Of a DNA stretch of 64,000 nucleotides, positions 18,891-27,223 are shown in pieces (the first letter of the stretch is position 1; each line of letters opens with the position of its first letter). Below the pieces are notes generated by a model. That model had not been told where the DNA came from. It did not search any database and saw nothing but the letters and a program-made list of their open reading frames with translations. The translations under genes and the position numbers were made by a program. This stretch comes from Bradyrhizobium ottawaense (lineage in GTDB: Bacteria > Pseudomonadota > Alphaproteobacteria > Rhizobiales > Xanthobacteraceae), in the NCBI RefSeq assembly GCF_900099825.1, contig NZ_LT629693.1, forward strand, positions 2,666,001-2,730,000, written 5' to 3'.

Positions 18891-19133
18891 CTAATCGAAC
18901 GCGACACCGATGCGAAACTCTCTGCGCCAGACCACGTGACAGGGCAGCTTCAATTTCTCCTCGGGCAGTATCAAGTTGAACGCCGCCGGGACGATCCCGG
19001 TGAGTTCGGAAATCTCCAATGCCGCGCCGGTGACCGATATGTCGCGGATCGTGCACGGCGTTTTCATGCCGCCATATTCGATTTTGGCGGGCTTCATGAC
19101 TCGATGACGAGGTGCAACTCGGGTTTCAACCAT
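18891..19133 (-). CDS. PilZ domain protein
   Basis: 80 residues from ATG 19133, which follows a TAGGGG ribosome site. The whole protein is one short PilZ domain: RVAPRHRVMKPAKI (the basic c-di-GMP binding loop, RxxxR) and DISVTGAALEI (the DxSxxG motif). Such proteins read cyclic-di-GMP levels, or serve as docking modules when ligand residues are lost; here both motifs look intact. It leads a short minus-strand pair with the RRSGI-motif protein. Confidence 0.88.
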   Translation of the reverse strand: MVETRVAPRHRVMKPAKIEYGGMKTPCTIRDISVTGAALEISELTGIVPAAFNLILPEEKLKLPCHVVWRREFRIGVAFD

Positions 19134-19529
19134 CCGCGTTCCCCTACCGAAATGATTATTCCCAGAAATCAATCAATCGAAGCTGATCCGAAGCCGACGC
19201 AACAGAGGGCGGCTGCTCCGGTGCAGCGGATGCAAATCAAAACAACAAATCAAATCAAGCGACATGCGCACGGCACGAAATGCGTATGGCAGTGCCGTGT
19301 TGGATAATTGCCATTGTGCGACAGCAAAATTAACGCAGATTTAATGCCTATCTTTTGATCAGAAATGATGGCGCATTCATCCGGGCATCATCGCGGTTCA
19401 CCCGAGAATGTCAGCCGAAGCCCAGCACCGACAACTGCATTCCCGTGCGAAGGCCCGCAATTGCATCGTGATCCCCTTGATTGGCCGGTGATGATGCGAT
19501 GCGGCAAGCAAAAATACGGCACTGAAACG
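19134..19529. other. Intergenic region, no gene seen
   Basis: About 400 bases between the PilZ gene and the lactate permease terminator. It is comparatively AT-rich around 19230-19370 and should hold the PilZ promoter. No RNA gene, operator or coding frame was recognised. Confidence 0.5.
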
Positions 19530-19557
19530 AAAATCCCCGCGGCACCGCCGCGGGGAT
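19530..19557 (-). terminator. Rho-independent terminator of lactate permease
   Basis: Stem ATCCCCGCGGC / GCCGCGGGGAT with loop ACC (19533-19557), followed on the minus strand by TTT. It sits 28 bases beyond the permease stop. Confidence 0.8.
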
Positions 19558-19584
19558 CCTCGATGAAGCGCTTCGCCGGCAATC

Positions 19585-21249
19585 CTATTTCAGGACCATC
19601 AGCGTGAACGGATAGACGTAGGCCTGCAGCGTCACGAACAGGCCGACAAGGCAGGCCAGCACGATCGAATGCAGGAACACGTAACGCAGGATCGAGCCTT
19701 CGTGGCCGTACCAGTTGGTCGCGGTCGAGGCGACGACGATCGATTGCGCGTCGATCATCTTGCCCATGACGCCGCCCGACGAGTTGGCGGCCGCCATCAG
19801 GATCGGCGACAGGCCGAGCTGTTCGGAGGTGATCTTCTGCAGGTTGCCGAACAGCACGTTGGATGCCGTGTCCGATCCCGTCAGCGCGACGCCCAGCCAG
19901 CCGAGCAAGGTGCCGAAGAAGGGATAGAGCACGCCGGTCGCGGCGAAGGCGAGACCGAGCGTGGCGTCGACGCCGGAGAGCCGCGTCAGCGTGCCGATCG
20001 CGAGCATCGCCGAGATCGTGATCAGCGAGATCGCGCACAGCTTGATGGTGCGGCCGTATTCACCAATCAGCCTGGCCGGACCGACGCCCATCAGGAAACC
20101 GGAGATGATCGCCGCGATCAGCATGCCGGTTCCGGTGAAGGACAGATAGGTGAAGCCGAACACCGCGCCTTGCGGGGTCGGCTTGGCCGCGACCGGGGCC
20201 ACCACGTTGATCAGGTTGTGCAGCTCGGGCACCGGATAGTTCCAGACGAAGATCGAGTTCGCCCAGGTCTTGAACGCGCCATTGCCCCAGATCAGCATCA
20301 CGATGCAGACGATGATCCACGGCAGCAATGCGCTCCACAACTCGCTTTGGGTCAGCGGCGTCTTGTCGAGCGGCTTCGGCGTCGTCATGGTCGCGGCCGA
20401 CTCGTCGGTGCCTCGCAAGGCCGGCGACAGCCAGAGCTGCTTCGGCTGCCAGACTTTCAGGAACAGGATCAGGCAACCCATCGAAATCAGCGACGCGCCG
20501 ATGTCGACGATCCAGGGATTGATGTAGTTCGAGATCACGAATTGCGGGACGGCAAAGGAAACGCCGGTGACCAGGATGGCCGGCCATACGTCCTTCATGC
20601 CCTTCCAGCCGGCGAACGCGCACACCACCCAGAACGGCACGATCAGCGAGAACAGCGGCAACTGCCGGCCGACCATGGCGCCGAGGATATAGGGATCGAG
20701 ACCGGTGACCTGGGCGAGGCCCGCGATCGGCGTGCCGAGCGCACCGTAGGCGACCGGCGCCGTGTTGGCGATCAGCGACAGGCCGGACGCGGCCAGCGGC
20801 GAGAAGCCGAGGCCGAGCAGGATCGAGCCCGTGATCGCGACCGGGGTGCCGAACCCCGACGCGCCCTCGAAGAAGGCGCCGAACGAAAACGCGATCAGGA
20901 GGAGCTGCAGCCGCCGGTCCTCGGTAACGCCGCCGACCGCGCGCTTCAGCAATTCGAAGCGGCCGGTCGAGACCGTGACCTGATAGAGGAAGATGACGTT
21001 GAGCACGATCCAGCCGATCGGGAAGAACCCGGACACCACGCCGAGCAGCGAGGCACGGATCGACATGCCCGCGGGCATCGTGAAGACCGCGATCGTGATG
21101 ATGTTGGCGACAACCAGCGCGATGATGGCCGCAATGTGCGCCTTGACCCTGCCGCTCGCGATCAGCACCAGCAGCAAGACCACCGGAATGGCGGCGGCGA
21201 CGGTCGACAACACGGCGTTGCCGAGCGGATTGTAGATCTGATTCCACAT
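19585..21249 (-). CDS. lldP: L-lactate permease
   Basis: About 554 residues from ATG 21249, chosen because GGAGGA lies seven bases upstream and the protein then begins MWNQIYNPLGN like other LctP/LldP permeases. It carries lactate (and often glycolate) with protons through the inner membrane. The sequence holds more than twelve hydrophobic helices and the family motif GASGFGTPVAITGSIL (residues about 130-145), plus SNVLFGNLQ near the C-terminus. It stands alone with its own terminator. In this window a glycolate oxidase operon follows 5 kb away, which makes glycolate a possible second substrate. Confidence 0.93.
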   Translation of the reverse strand: MWNQIYNPLGNAVLSTVAAAIPVVLLLVLIASGRVKAHIAAIIALVVANIITIAVFTMPAGMSIRASLLGVVSGFFPIGWIVLNVIFLYQVTVSTGRFELLKRAVGGVTEDRRLQLLLIAFSFGAFFEGASGFGTPVAITGSILLGLGFSPLAASGLSLIANTAPVAYGALGTPIAGLAQVTGLDPYILGAMVGRQLPLFSLIVPFWVVCAFAGWKGMKDVWPAILVTGVSFAVPQFVISNYINPWIVDIGASLISMGCLILFLKVWQPKQLWLSPALRGTDESAATMTTPKPLDKTPLTQSELWSALLPWIIVCIVMLIWGNGAFKTWANSIFVWNYPVPELHNLINVVAPVAAKPTPQGAVFGFTYLSFTGTGMLIAAIISGFLMGVGPARLIGEYGRTIKLCAISLITISAMLAIGTLTRLSGVDATLGLAFAATGVLYPFFGTLLGWLGVALTGSDTASNVLFGNLQKITSEQLGLSPILMAAANSSGGVMGKMIDAQSIVVASTATNWYGHEGSILRYVFLHSIVLACLVGLFVTLQAYVYPFTLMVLK

Positions 21250-21562
21250 AAGCGGATCCTCCCCCACGCTATTATGCGACGCGGCCGCCTGCGTGAACGG
21301 TCAGGCGCGTCTTGCGTGATCGCGGGAGTCCCCCTGGGAAATGGTGCAAGATCGCCTGCGAATTGGGCACCGCCAAAATCGCTCACAAGCTCGCGAAGTA
21401 GGAGGGCCCCCCGCCCCTCGCCATTGCGGGCATGCTAGGGTTGACTCGAACACCGGGACAAGATGACGCTGCACATGAAACCTACGACTTTAGTCTAGCA
21501 TTCCCGCCGATTATCCCGATTTTTCAGGCCTTTGAAGGCCATCCCCCGGAGACGGTAAATCT
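21250..21562. other. Divergent intergenic region
   Basis: 313 bases between lactate permease and the ABC protein; promoters for both must be here. No clear operator pair was recognised. A TTGACTCGAAC stretch near 21440 could be a -35 for the rightward gene. Confidence 0.4.
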
Positions 21563-23299
21563 GTGAACAACATCCGCTCGACGCTCGCGACCGTATGGCG
21601 CATCGCCGTCCCCTACTTCCGTTCCGAGGACAAATGGGCCGGCCGCGGCCTGCTCGCCGCGGTGATCTCGATCGAACTGGCGCTGGTCGCCATCGACGTG
21701 CTCCTGAACCAGTGGAGCAACCGCTTCTTCAACGCGCTGCAGGAGTACAATTTTGACGTCTTCGTCCGCGAGATCGGCGTCTTCTGTCTGCTGGCGGCCT
21801 GCTTCATCGCGCTGGCCGTCTACCAGCTCTATCTCAATCAGTGGCTGCAGATCCGCTGGCGGCGCTGGCTGACCCGGCATTATCTCGGCGAATGGCTGCA
21901 CCGCGCTAATCATTATCGCATGCAGTTGCAGGGCGACACCGCCGACAACCCGGACCAGCGCATCTCCGAGGACGTCAAGCTGTTCATCGAGCGGACGCTC
22001 GACATCGGCCTGAACCTCCTCAATTCGGTGGTGACGCTGCTCTCCTTTGTCGTGATCCTGTGGGGCCTGTCGGCGGCGGCACCGCTGCATCTGTTCGGCA
22101 AGGACTTCGACATCCCCGGCTACATGGTGTGGGGCGCGCTGATCTATGCGATCTTCGGAACGGCGCTGACTCAGTGGATCGGTTCGCCGCTGGTCCAGCT
22201 CGGCTTCCAGCAGCAGCGCTATGAGGCCGACTTCCGCTTCAACCTGGTGCGCGCGCGCGAAAACTCCGAACAGATCGCGCTGCTGAAGGGCGAGGGCGCG
22301 GAGCGCCAGCAGCTCTGGCAGCGCTTCAACAACGTGGTCGAAAACTGGTACGGCATCATGAGCCGCACCAAGCGGCTGACCGCGTTCACCGCGAGCTATT
22401 CGCAGGCCGCGGTGATCTTTCCCTACATCCTGGTGGCGCCGGCCTACTTCGCCAAGAAGATCCAGCTCGGCGGCATGACCCAGACCGCTTCCGCTTTCGG
22501 CAGCGTGCAGAAGGCGCTGTCGGTGTTCGTCACCATCTATCGAACGCTGGCGGACTGGCGCGCCGTCGTCGCCCGCCTCGACGGATTCGAAACCTCGATC
22601 GCCCGCGCCGCCGCGTTTGCGGACGGCGCCGGTTCGATCGGCGTAGACTCATCCGGCGGCGGCAAGGCGATCGACCTGCGCGGGCTCGAGGTGCGGCTGC
22701 CCGACGGCAAGCCGCTGGTCGCCGCCGACGGCCTCAGCCTTCGCAGCGGCGAGCGCACGCTGCTGACGGGTCCATCGGGGTCCGGCAAGTCGACGCTGTT
22801 CCGCGCCATCGCCGGCATCTGGCCGTTCGGCCAAGGGTCGATCGCCATTCCCGCGGACGCCTCGCTGATGATGCTGCCGCAGCGGCCGTATTTCCCGATC
22901 GGAACGCTGCACGGGGCGATCGCCTATCCCGGCAAAACCGAAAGCTTCAGCGCCGACCAGATCCGGGACGCGCTTGACCTGGTGGGGCTGCCGCAGCTCG
23001 GCATCCGACTGCAAGAAGATGCGCACTGGAACCGGATGCTCTCACTCGGCGAACAGCAGCGCCTCGGAGTGGCGCGCGCGCTGTTGCACGCGCCTAGCTA
23101 TCTGTTTCTCGATGAAGCGACGGCTTCCCTCGACGAGCCCTCGGAAGCGGCGTTGTACAAGTTGCTGGCGGAGAGGTTGCCGCAGACCACCGTCATCTCG
23201 ATCGGCCACCGCTCGACGCTGGATGCCTTCCATCAACGCAATATCGGCATGGTCCGCGACGGCGATCGCTTCGCCTTGCGGGACGGCAAGCCGGCCTAA
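21563..23299 (+). CDS. SbmA/BacA-like (YddA type) ABC transporter, permease-ATPase fusion
   Basis: 578 residues starting at GTG 21563. The N-terminal half (about 1-340) has several membrane helices and the SbmA/BacA-type motifs (NQWSNRFFNALQ, QLYLNQWLQIRWRRWLT, NPDQRISEDV). The C-terminal ATPase shows Walker A GPSGSGKST near residue 403, signature SLGEQQRLG near 494 and Walker B YLFLDEA near 513. Proteins of this subfamily move peptides, cobalamin or very-long-chain acyl lipids across the inner membrane; in rhizobia BacA relatives matter for symbiosis and lipid A. Substrate here is unknown. Confidence 0.92.
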   Translation: MNNIRSTLATVWRIAVPYFRSEDKWAGRGLLAAVISIELALVAIDVLLNQWSNRFFNALQEYNFDVFVREIGVFCLLAACFIALAVYQLYLNQWLQIRWRRWLTRHYLGEWLHRANHYRMQLQGDTADNPDQRISEDVKLFIERTLDIGLNLLNSVVTLLSFVVILWGLSAAAPLHLFGKDFDIPGYMVWGALIYAIFGTALTQWIGSPLVQLGFQQQRYEADFRFNLVRARENSEQIALLKGEGAERQQLWQRFNNVVENWYGIMSRTKRLTAFTASYSQAAVIFPYILVAPAYFAKKIQLGGMTQTASAFGSVQKALSVFVTIYRTLADWRAVVARLDGFETSIARAAAFADGAGSIGVDSSGGGKAIDLRGLEVRLPDGKPLVAADGLSLRSGERTLLTGPSGSGKSTLFRAIAGIWPFGQGSIAIPADASLMMLPQRPYFPIGTLHGAIAYPGKTESFSADQIRDALDLVGLPQLGIRLQEDAHWNRMLSLGEQQRLGVARALLHAPSYLFLDEATASLDEPSEAALYKLLAERLPQTTVISIGHRSTLDAFHQRNIGMVRDGDRFALRDGKPA

Positions 23300-23303
23300 C
23301 CAA

Positions 23304-23816
23304 CTAGAGCCAGCACCGCGGCCAGTTCTGGCGCCGCACCCAGCGGTGCCAGACAAAGGCGAAGGCGGTCAACAACACGGCGCCGGCCAGCACCGGCGCA
23401 AGCAGAAACGTCCCTGGCAGATTGCCGGACACCACCAGCAGCGGGTTGATGCCCGCCGGCGGGTGGAAGGTTCCGGTGAGGTACATCGCCAGAATGGAGA
23501 GACCGACAGCGGCGGCCGCCGCCCAGGCCTGCGGTCCCGTCAGCTTCAGCACGGCGAAACCGACCAGTGCCGTCACCAGATGGCCGCCGATCAGGGCGCG
23601 CGGCTGCGCCGGCTCGACATCAGGAGATCCGATCACCAGCACGATAGAGGTCGCGAACGGAATCACGGCCAGCGGATAATGCGCTGCAACCGAAAACCAT
23701 TCCATGGCACCGATGGCGATCGCGCCGCCGAGGCCGGCGACCGCCCCCGCCAGCACATTGCGATGATCGTTGCCGGAAATCGCCTCGCCCAGCGCGCGCC
23801 GCCAGTCTCGTTCCAT
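23304..23816 (-). CDS. HPP family integral membrane protein
   Basis: 170 residues with four or five hydrophobic helices. The motif TGTFHPPAGINPLLVV (residues about 112-127) carries the HPP signature. Some HPP proteins carry nitrite into plastids or cyanobacteria, but most bacterial members have no assigned substrate. It is convergent with the ABC gene with only four bases between the stop codons, and divergence of function between the two is likely. Confidence 0.9.
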   Translation of the reverse strand: MERDWRRALGEAISGNDHRNVLAGAVAGLGGAIAIGAMEWFSVAAHYPLAVIPFATSIVLVIGSPDVEPAQPRALIGGHLVTALVGFAVLKLTGPQAWAAAAAVGLSILAMYLTGTFHPPAGINPLLVVSGNLPGTFLLAPVLAGAVLLTAFAFVWHRWVRRQNWPRCWL

Positions 23817-23828
23817 CCGGCCTCACCT

Positions 23829-23863
23829 AAAAAGAAAGGGGCGGCAGATTGCTCTGCCGCCCC
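23829..23863 (-). terminator. Rho-independent terminator of the TIGR02001-type gene
   Basis: Perfect 11-bp stem GGGGCGGCAGA (23838-23848) / TCTGCCGCCCC (23853-23863); on the minus strand it is followed by TTTCTTTTT. Confidence 0.92.
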
Positions 23864-23880
23864 CGGTCTTCAAGAAGATC

Positions 23881-24903
23881 TTACTTCAGGTTGGTCATCG
23901 CGGTCAGGTCAGCCGAGAGCTTGACGATACCGGTCGCGCCGCACCAGTTGGACTCGAAGCCACCCGGATTGATCGCAGAAATGCTGCCAACAGTCGCCCT
24001 CGTTGCAGTGTTGTCGCTGGTGAAGGCGTTGCAGGCACCTTTCGAGAGATTGGTGTCGGAGTAGCGCAGATCCAACGTGAATACCTTGTAGGTGAAGCCG
24101 ACGCCGACGTTCCAGGTGTTGTAGCTCGGCTCAGGAATACCGGCAGCAAAGGCCGGGTTGATCGCGCCGGTGCCGTAGAAGGCGTCAGAGGTACCAAGCC
24201 ACTGACGGCCGAACTCGCCGGAGATGTACATGCCGACGCCGGAAGAGCCGAAGGTCGTGCTCGGCGCGGTCCATTTGCCGGTGATCGAAGCGTAGTTGCC
24301 CCAGGCGCCGAGGTTAAGGAAGTTCGGCGAATAGTACTCGTTCAGGCCGACCGCGAACTGATCGTTGAGGGTGATGTTGACCTTGGCATAGCCTTCATAA
24401 AAGCTGGCGCTCTTCTTGGCGAAATTGCCGTTGATCGGCAATCCACCTACTCCGGGGACACCGAAGTCGATGTCGCCACCGCAACGTCCGTTCACAGAAG
24501 TTCCCTGTGAACCGAAGCACTGCCCACCCGGATAGAGGTAGCCCCAGACGCCGAAGTCGAAGGCGAACATGCCGATGGTCGGGCGGATACCGCCGTAGAT
24601 GTCGACTTCAGCCGCCGCGCGGTTGGCGAAGGAGATGCTCTCGCCGGCCAAGCCGACATAAAGCTGGGTGTCCTTGTTAATGTTGTAGCGCGGCTCGAAA
24701 TAGGCGGCGACCGAGGGCTTGTGGTTGGACTGGGTGACGCCGCGGAAGATGTAGTCGTTCATGATCGCGCTGCCAAAAGCAACGTCCCAGGGATCGAACG
24801 CGGCCGGCGGCGGAGCCTTCACAGCCTTGACGGCCATATCCGCAGCGAGAGCCGAACCCGAAACCATTGCCAGCGCCGTTGCCAACAAAGCCACTTTCTT
24901 CAT
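23881..24903 (-). CDS. Outer-membrane beta-barrel protein, TIGR02001/TorF type
   Basis: About 340 residues from ATG 24903 with GGGG upstream. A signal peptide (MKKVALLATALAMVSGSALA) is followed by a mature chain whose first part DYIFRGVTQSNHKPSVAAYFEPRY is the characteristic opening of the TIGR02001/TorF family of predicted barrels. Aromatic-rich alternating strands continue to the C-terminus. Two cysteines near residue 160 lie in an insertion (GGQCFGSQG, NGRCGG) that could be a disulfide-closed loop. Likely a small-solute channel or surface protein. It has its own terminator. Confidence 0.87.
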   Translation of the reverse strand: MKKVALLATALAMVSGSALAADMAVKAVKAPPPAAFDPWDVAFGSAIMNDYIFRGVTQSNHKPSVAAYFEPRYNINKDTQLYVGLAGESISFANRAAAEVDIYGGIRPTIGMFAFDFGVWGYLYPGGQCFGSQGTSVNGRCGGDIDFGVPGVGGLPINGNFAKKSASFYEGYAKVNITLNDQFAVGLNEYYSPNFLNLGAWGNYASITGKWTAPSTTFGSSGVGMYISGEFGRQWLGTSDAFYGTGAINPAFAAGIPEPSYNTWNVGVGFTYKVFTLDLRYSDTNLSKGACNAFTSDNTATRATVGSISAINPGGFESNWCGATGIVKLSADLTAMTNLK

Positions 24904-25246
24904 GACGATCCCCATCACCTTTCAGACAGTCCCGTTCCGGCGCCCCCCGGGGCATGCGATAACCGACTGCAACCAAATTTCGTAACGTGATTGCAATCTG
25001 GAACGCCGCGCCGCGCCCGTGAAGCAAAAAAGTCAAGCATGTGCCGCCTTTTTAGGCGTTTGGATCGTTTCAAAAAATGTTGTCGGCGGGTGTTGCATTC
25101 CGAGCACAATTTCGGCGGTTTTCCTGCCCTTCGGGATGCATCTGAAATCTGAAAGACAGCGGAGACGGCGGCTGTCGGACAGCGATTTCCGCGAATCAAT
25201 CGTCCGTAGAAATCCGGGGGCCGCGCCCAAGAGATGCGCTCAAACC
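24904..25246. other. Intergenic region upstream of the TIGR02001-type gene
   Basis: 343 bases up to the terminator of the H1-like gene. It holds the leader and promoter of the outer-membrane protein. A sequence TTGGATCGTTTCAA near 25059 is only a loose match to an FNR/FixK-type palindrome. No gene was recognised. Confidence 0.45.
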
Positions 25247-25273
25247 AAAAGGGCCGCAGCGGTGCTGCGGCCC
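25247..25273 (-). terminator. Rho-independent terminator of the H1-like gene
   Basis: Stem GGGCCGCAGC (25251-25260) / GCTGCGGCCC (25264-25273), loop three bases, with TTTT on the minus-strand side. Confidence 0.88.
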
Positions 25274-25300
25274 TTCGAGCGGAGTGTTGCTGGCAATGAC

Positions 25301-25672
25301 CTAGTGCTGGTCGCCCCCGTTGGACGATCCCCATGACGGGGGTGACGGCTCCGGGGTAGCCCAGCTCGGGGCGGGCGCGGGTTCCGGTGCGGGCGCAGGT
25401 GCCGGGGCTGCCGCCGGCTTGGGGGCCGCCGCCTTCTTTTTCTTTGCCGGGCTCTTCTTGGCAGCCTTCTTCGGCGCGGCTTTCTTGGCCGACTTCTTGG
25501 CGGATTTCTTCACGGCCTTCTTGGCTGTCTTCTTGGCAGCCTTTTTGGCCTTCTTCGCCGATTTCTTGGCGGTCTTTTTCGACGACTTCTTCGCAGATTT
25601 CTTCTTCGCCGCTACCGCCTTCTTGGCCTTTTTAGCCGTCTTGCCTTTCTTGCTCTTCTTCGCCTTAGCCAT
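25301..25672 (-). CDS. Histone H1-like lysine/alanine-rich protein
   Basis: 123 residues from ATG 25672 with AGGAGG upstream; the longer frame is unlikely. Residues 1-75 are almost entirely Lys and Ala in KKAxK-type repeats, like eukaryotic H1 tails and bacterial AlgP/HctB/HU-tail proteins. Residues 76-105 alternate Ala and Pro (PAPAPAPEP), then a short Ser/Trp-rich end (PSWGSSNGGDQH). It probably binds DNA or RNA without a folded domain. Lysine runs of this kind are often variable in repeat number between strains. It precedes a region of tandem duplications. Confidence 0.85.
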   Translation of the reverse strand: MAKAKKSKKGKTAKKAKKAVAAKKKSAKKSSKKTAKKSAKKAKKAAKKTAKKAVKKSAKKSAKKAAPKKAAKKSPAKKKKAAAPKPAAAPAPAPAPEPAPAPSWATPEPSPPSWGSSNGGDQH

Positions 25673-25717
25673 CGTGGTCCTCCTGTTGCCGCTGGTCCAT
25701 GAGCCTGTCGTTGCGTC

Positions 25718-25822
25718 GGTCGTCTGGTGCGTAGGTCGTCTGGTGTGTCGGTCGTCGAGCGCTTCGAATAGTCCATCAAGTTGGATCGTTGCGAGTTGGA
25801 TCGTTGAGCCGGATCGTCTGAG
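25718..25822. repeat. Two sets of short tandem repeats upstream of the H1-like gene
   Basis: GGTCGTCTGGTGYGTM repeats at 25718-25733 and 25734-25749, with a partial third to 25762. AGTTGGATCGTTGMG repeats at 25779-25793 and 25794-25808, with a diverged third copy to 25822. Both lie in the leader between the H1-like gene and the glcF stop. Confidence 0.85.
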
Positions 25823-25894
25823 CATGGTCATTTCAGAAACCCGTTGTCCGCTGTTCCGGACACGCTCGGGGCCGATCGATCCGTTCAATTTCGA

Positions 25895-27223
25895 TCAGTT
25901 CAATCCTGCCCCTCTCAATTCAGGTTTTGGACCTCCTGTCGCCCAATCGAGAAGCTCAATGGTGTGCACCACAGGAACTGACGTACCGCCGGCAATTTGA
26001 ACCATGCACCCGATATTGCCCGCAGCGATCATGTCCGGTTTGACTGTCGCAATATTGGCGATCTTTCGATCGCGCAATCTGCTCGCAATGTCAGGCTGGA
26101 GAATGTTGTAGGTCCCCGCCGAACCGCAACACAAATGGCTCTCGGGTACATCTTTCACCACGAATCCATTCTTGGAAAGCAATTCTTTCGGAAGCTGCGT
26201 GATTTTCTGCCCGTGCTGCAGCGAACAAGCCGAGTGATAAGCGACCGTTACGTCGCCTCGCTGTGTCGATGGAAGAAGATCGAGGCCGCTGAGATACTCG
26301 GTGATATCCTTTGCCAGAGCGGATATTTGCGCTGCGGGGCCAGCGAATTCGCGATCCTCGCGCAGCATGAAACCGTAATCCTTGATCACCGTCCCGCAGC
26401 CCGATGCGGTCACCAGGATGGCGTCCAGCCCGCCTTGTTCCGCTTCCCTTTGCCACACGCTGACGTTGCCTCGGGCCCGCGCCAGCGCGTCGCCGTCCTG
26501 CCCGAGGTGATGGGTCAGCGCGCCGCAGCATTGCTCGTCCTTGACCAGCACGACCTCGATGCCGTGGCGCGTCAAAAGGTTGATGGCGGCCTGGTTGATC
26601 CGCGGCGCCAGCACCTGCTGGGCGCAGCCCTGCAGCAGCGCGACCCGCCCCCGCCGCTCGCCGACGGCCGGAAAAACGCTTCCGCCTGATGGCCCCGGCG
26701 CCGGCAGACGGCTCGGCGCCAGCGCCAGCATCGCCTTGATCCGGCGCAGCAGCGACGGGGTCGCCGCGGCCTTCGGCGTCGGCAATAAAGCGGCGAACGG
26801 CCGGCCGAACCGCGCCAGGATCATACTGGCGCGAAACAGTTTTGGCCGCGGCAGCACGAAGGCCAGTACCGCGCGCAGGATCCGCTCCGGCAGCGGCCTG
26901 GAGAAATCCCGCTCGATCCGGACCCGCGCCTGGTCGACCAGGTGCATGTAGTTCACCCCCGACGGACAGGTGGTCATGCAGGCCAGGCAGGAGAGGCAGC
27001 GGTCGATGTGCTTGACCACCTCCGGCGTCGGCGGCTTGTCCTTTTCCAGCATCTCCTTGATCAGGTAGATGCGGCCACGCGGGCTATCGAGTTCGTCGCC
27101 GAGCAGCACATAGGTCGGACAGGTCGCGGTGCAGAAGCCGCAATGCACGCAGGCGCGCAGGATCTTGTCGGCTTCGGCGATATCGGGATCGGCGAGCTGG
27201 GCGAGCGAGAATTCGGTTTTCAT
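25895..27223 (-). CDS. glcF: Glycolate oxidase iron-sulfur subunit GlcF
   Basis: 442 residues from ATG 27223, whose first bases overlap the glcE stop (TCAT on the plus strand). Two 4Fe-4S clusters are built by CVHCGFCTATCP (Cys25, 28, 31, 35) and CLSCLACMTTCP (Cys76, 79, 82, 86), followed by two CCG domains (EQCCGALTHH, HLCCGSAGTYN). GlcF passes electrons from the flavin subunits GlcD/GlcE to the membrane quinone pool during glycolate oxidation to glyoxylate. It is the last gene of the glcD-acyltransferase-glcE-glcF operon. Confidence 0.96.
   Translation of the reverse strand: MKTEFSLAQLADPDIAEADKILRACVHCGFCTATCPTYVLLGDELDSPRGRIYLIKEMLEKDKPPTPEVVKHIDRCLSCLACMTTCPSGVNYMHLVDQARVRIERDFSRPLPERILRAVLAFVLPRPKLFRASMILARFGRPFAALLPTPKAAATPSLLRRIKAMLALAPSRLPAPGPSGGSVFPAVGERRGRVALLQGCAQQVLAPRINQAAINLLTRHGIEVVLVKDEQCCGALTHHLGQDGDALARARGNVSVWQREAEQGGLDAILVTASGCGTVIKDYGFMLREDREFAGPAAQISALAKDITEYLSGLDLLPSTQRGDVTVAYHSACSLQHGQKITQLPKELLSKNGFVVKDVPESHLCCGSAGTYNILQPDIASRLRDRKIANIATVKPDMIAAGNIGCMVQIAGGTSVPVVHTIELLDWATGGPKPELRGAGLN

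Noticed and set aside
19669..21438. 589-codon plus-strand frame over lactate permease
   Set aside because: Arg/Asp/Gln-rich antisense shadow of a clear permease with matched terminator and ribosome site.
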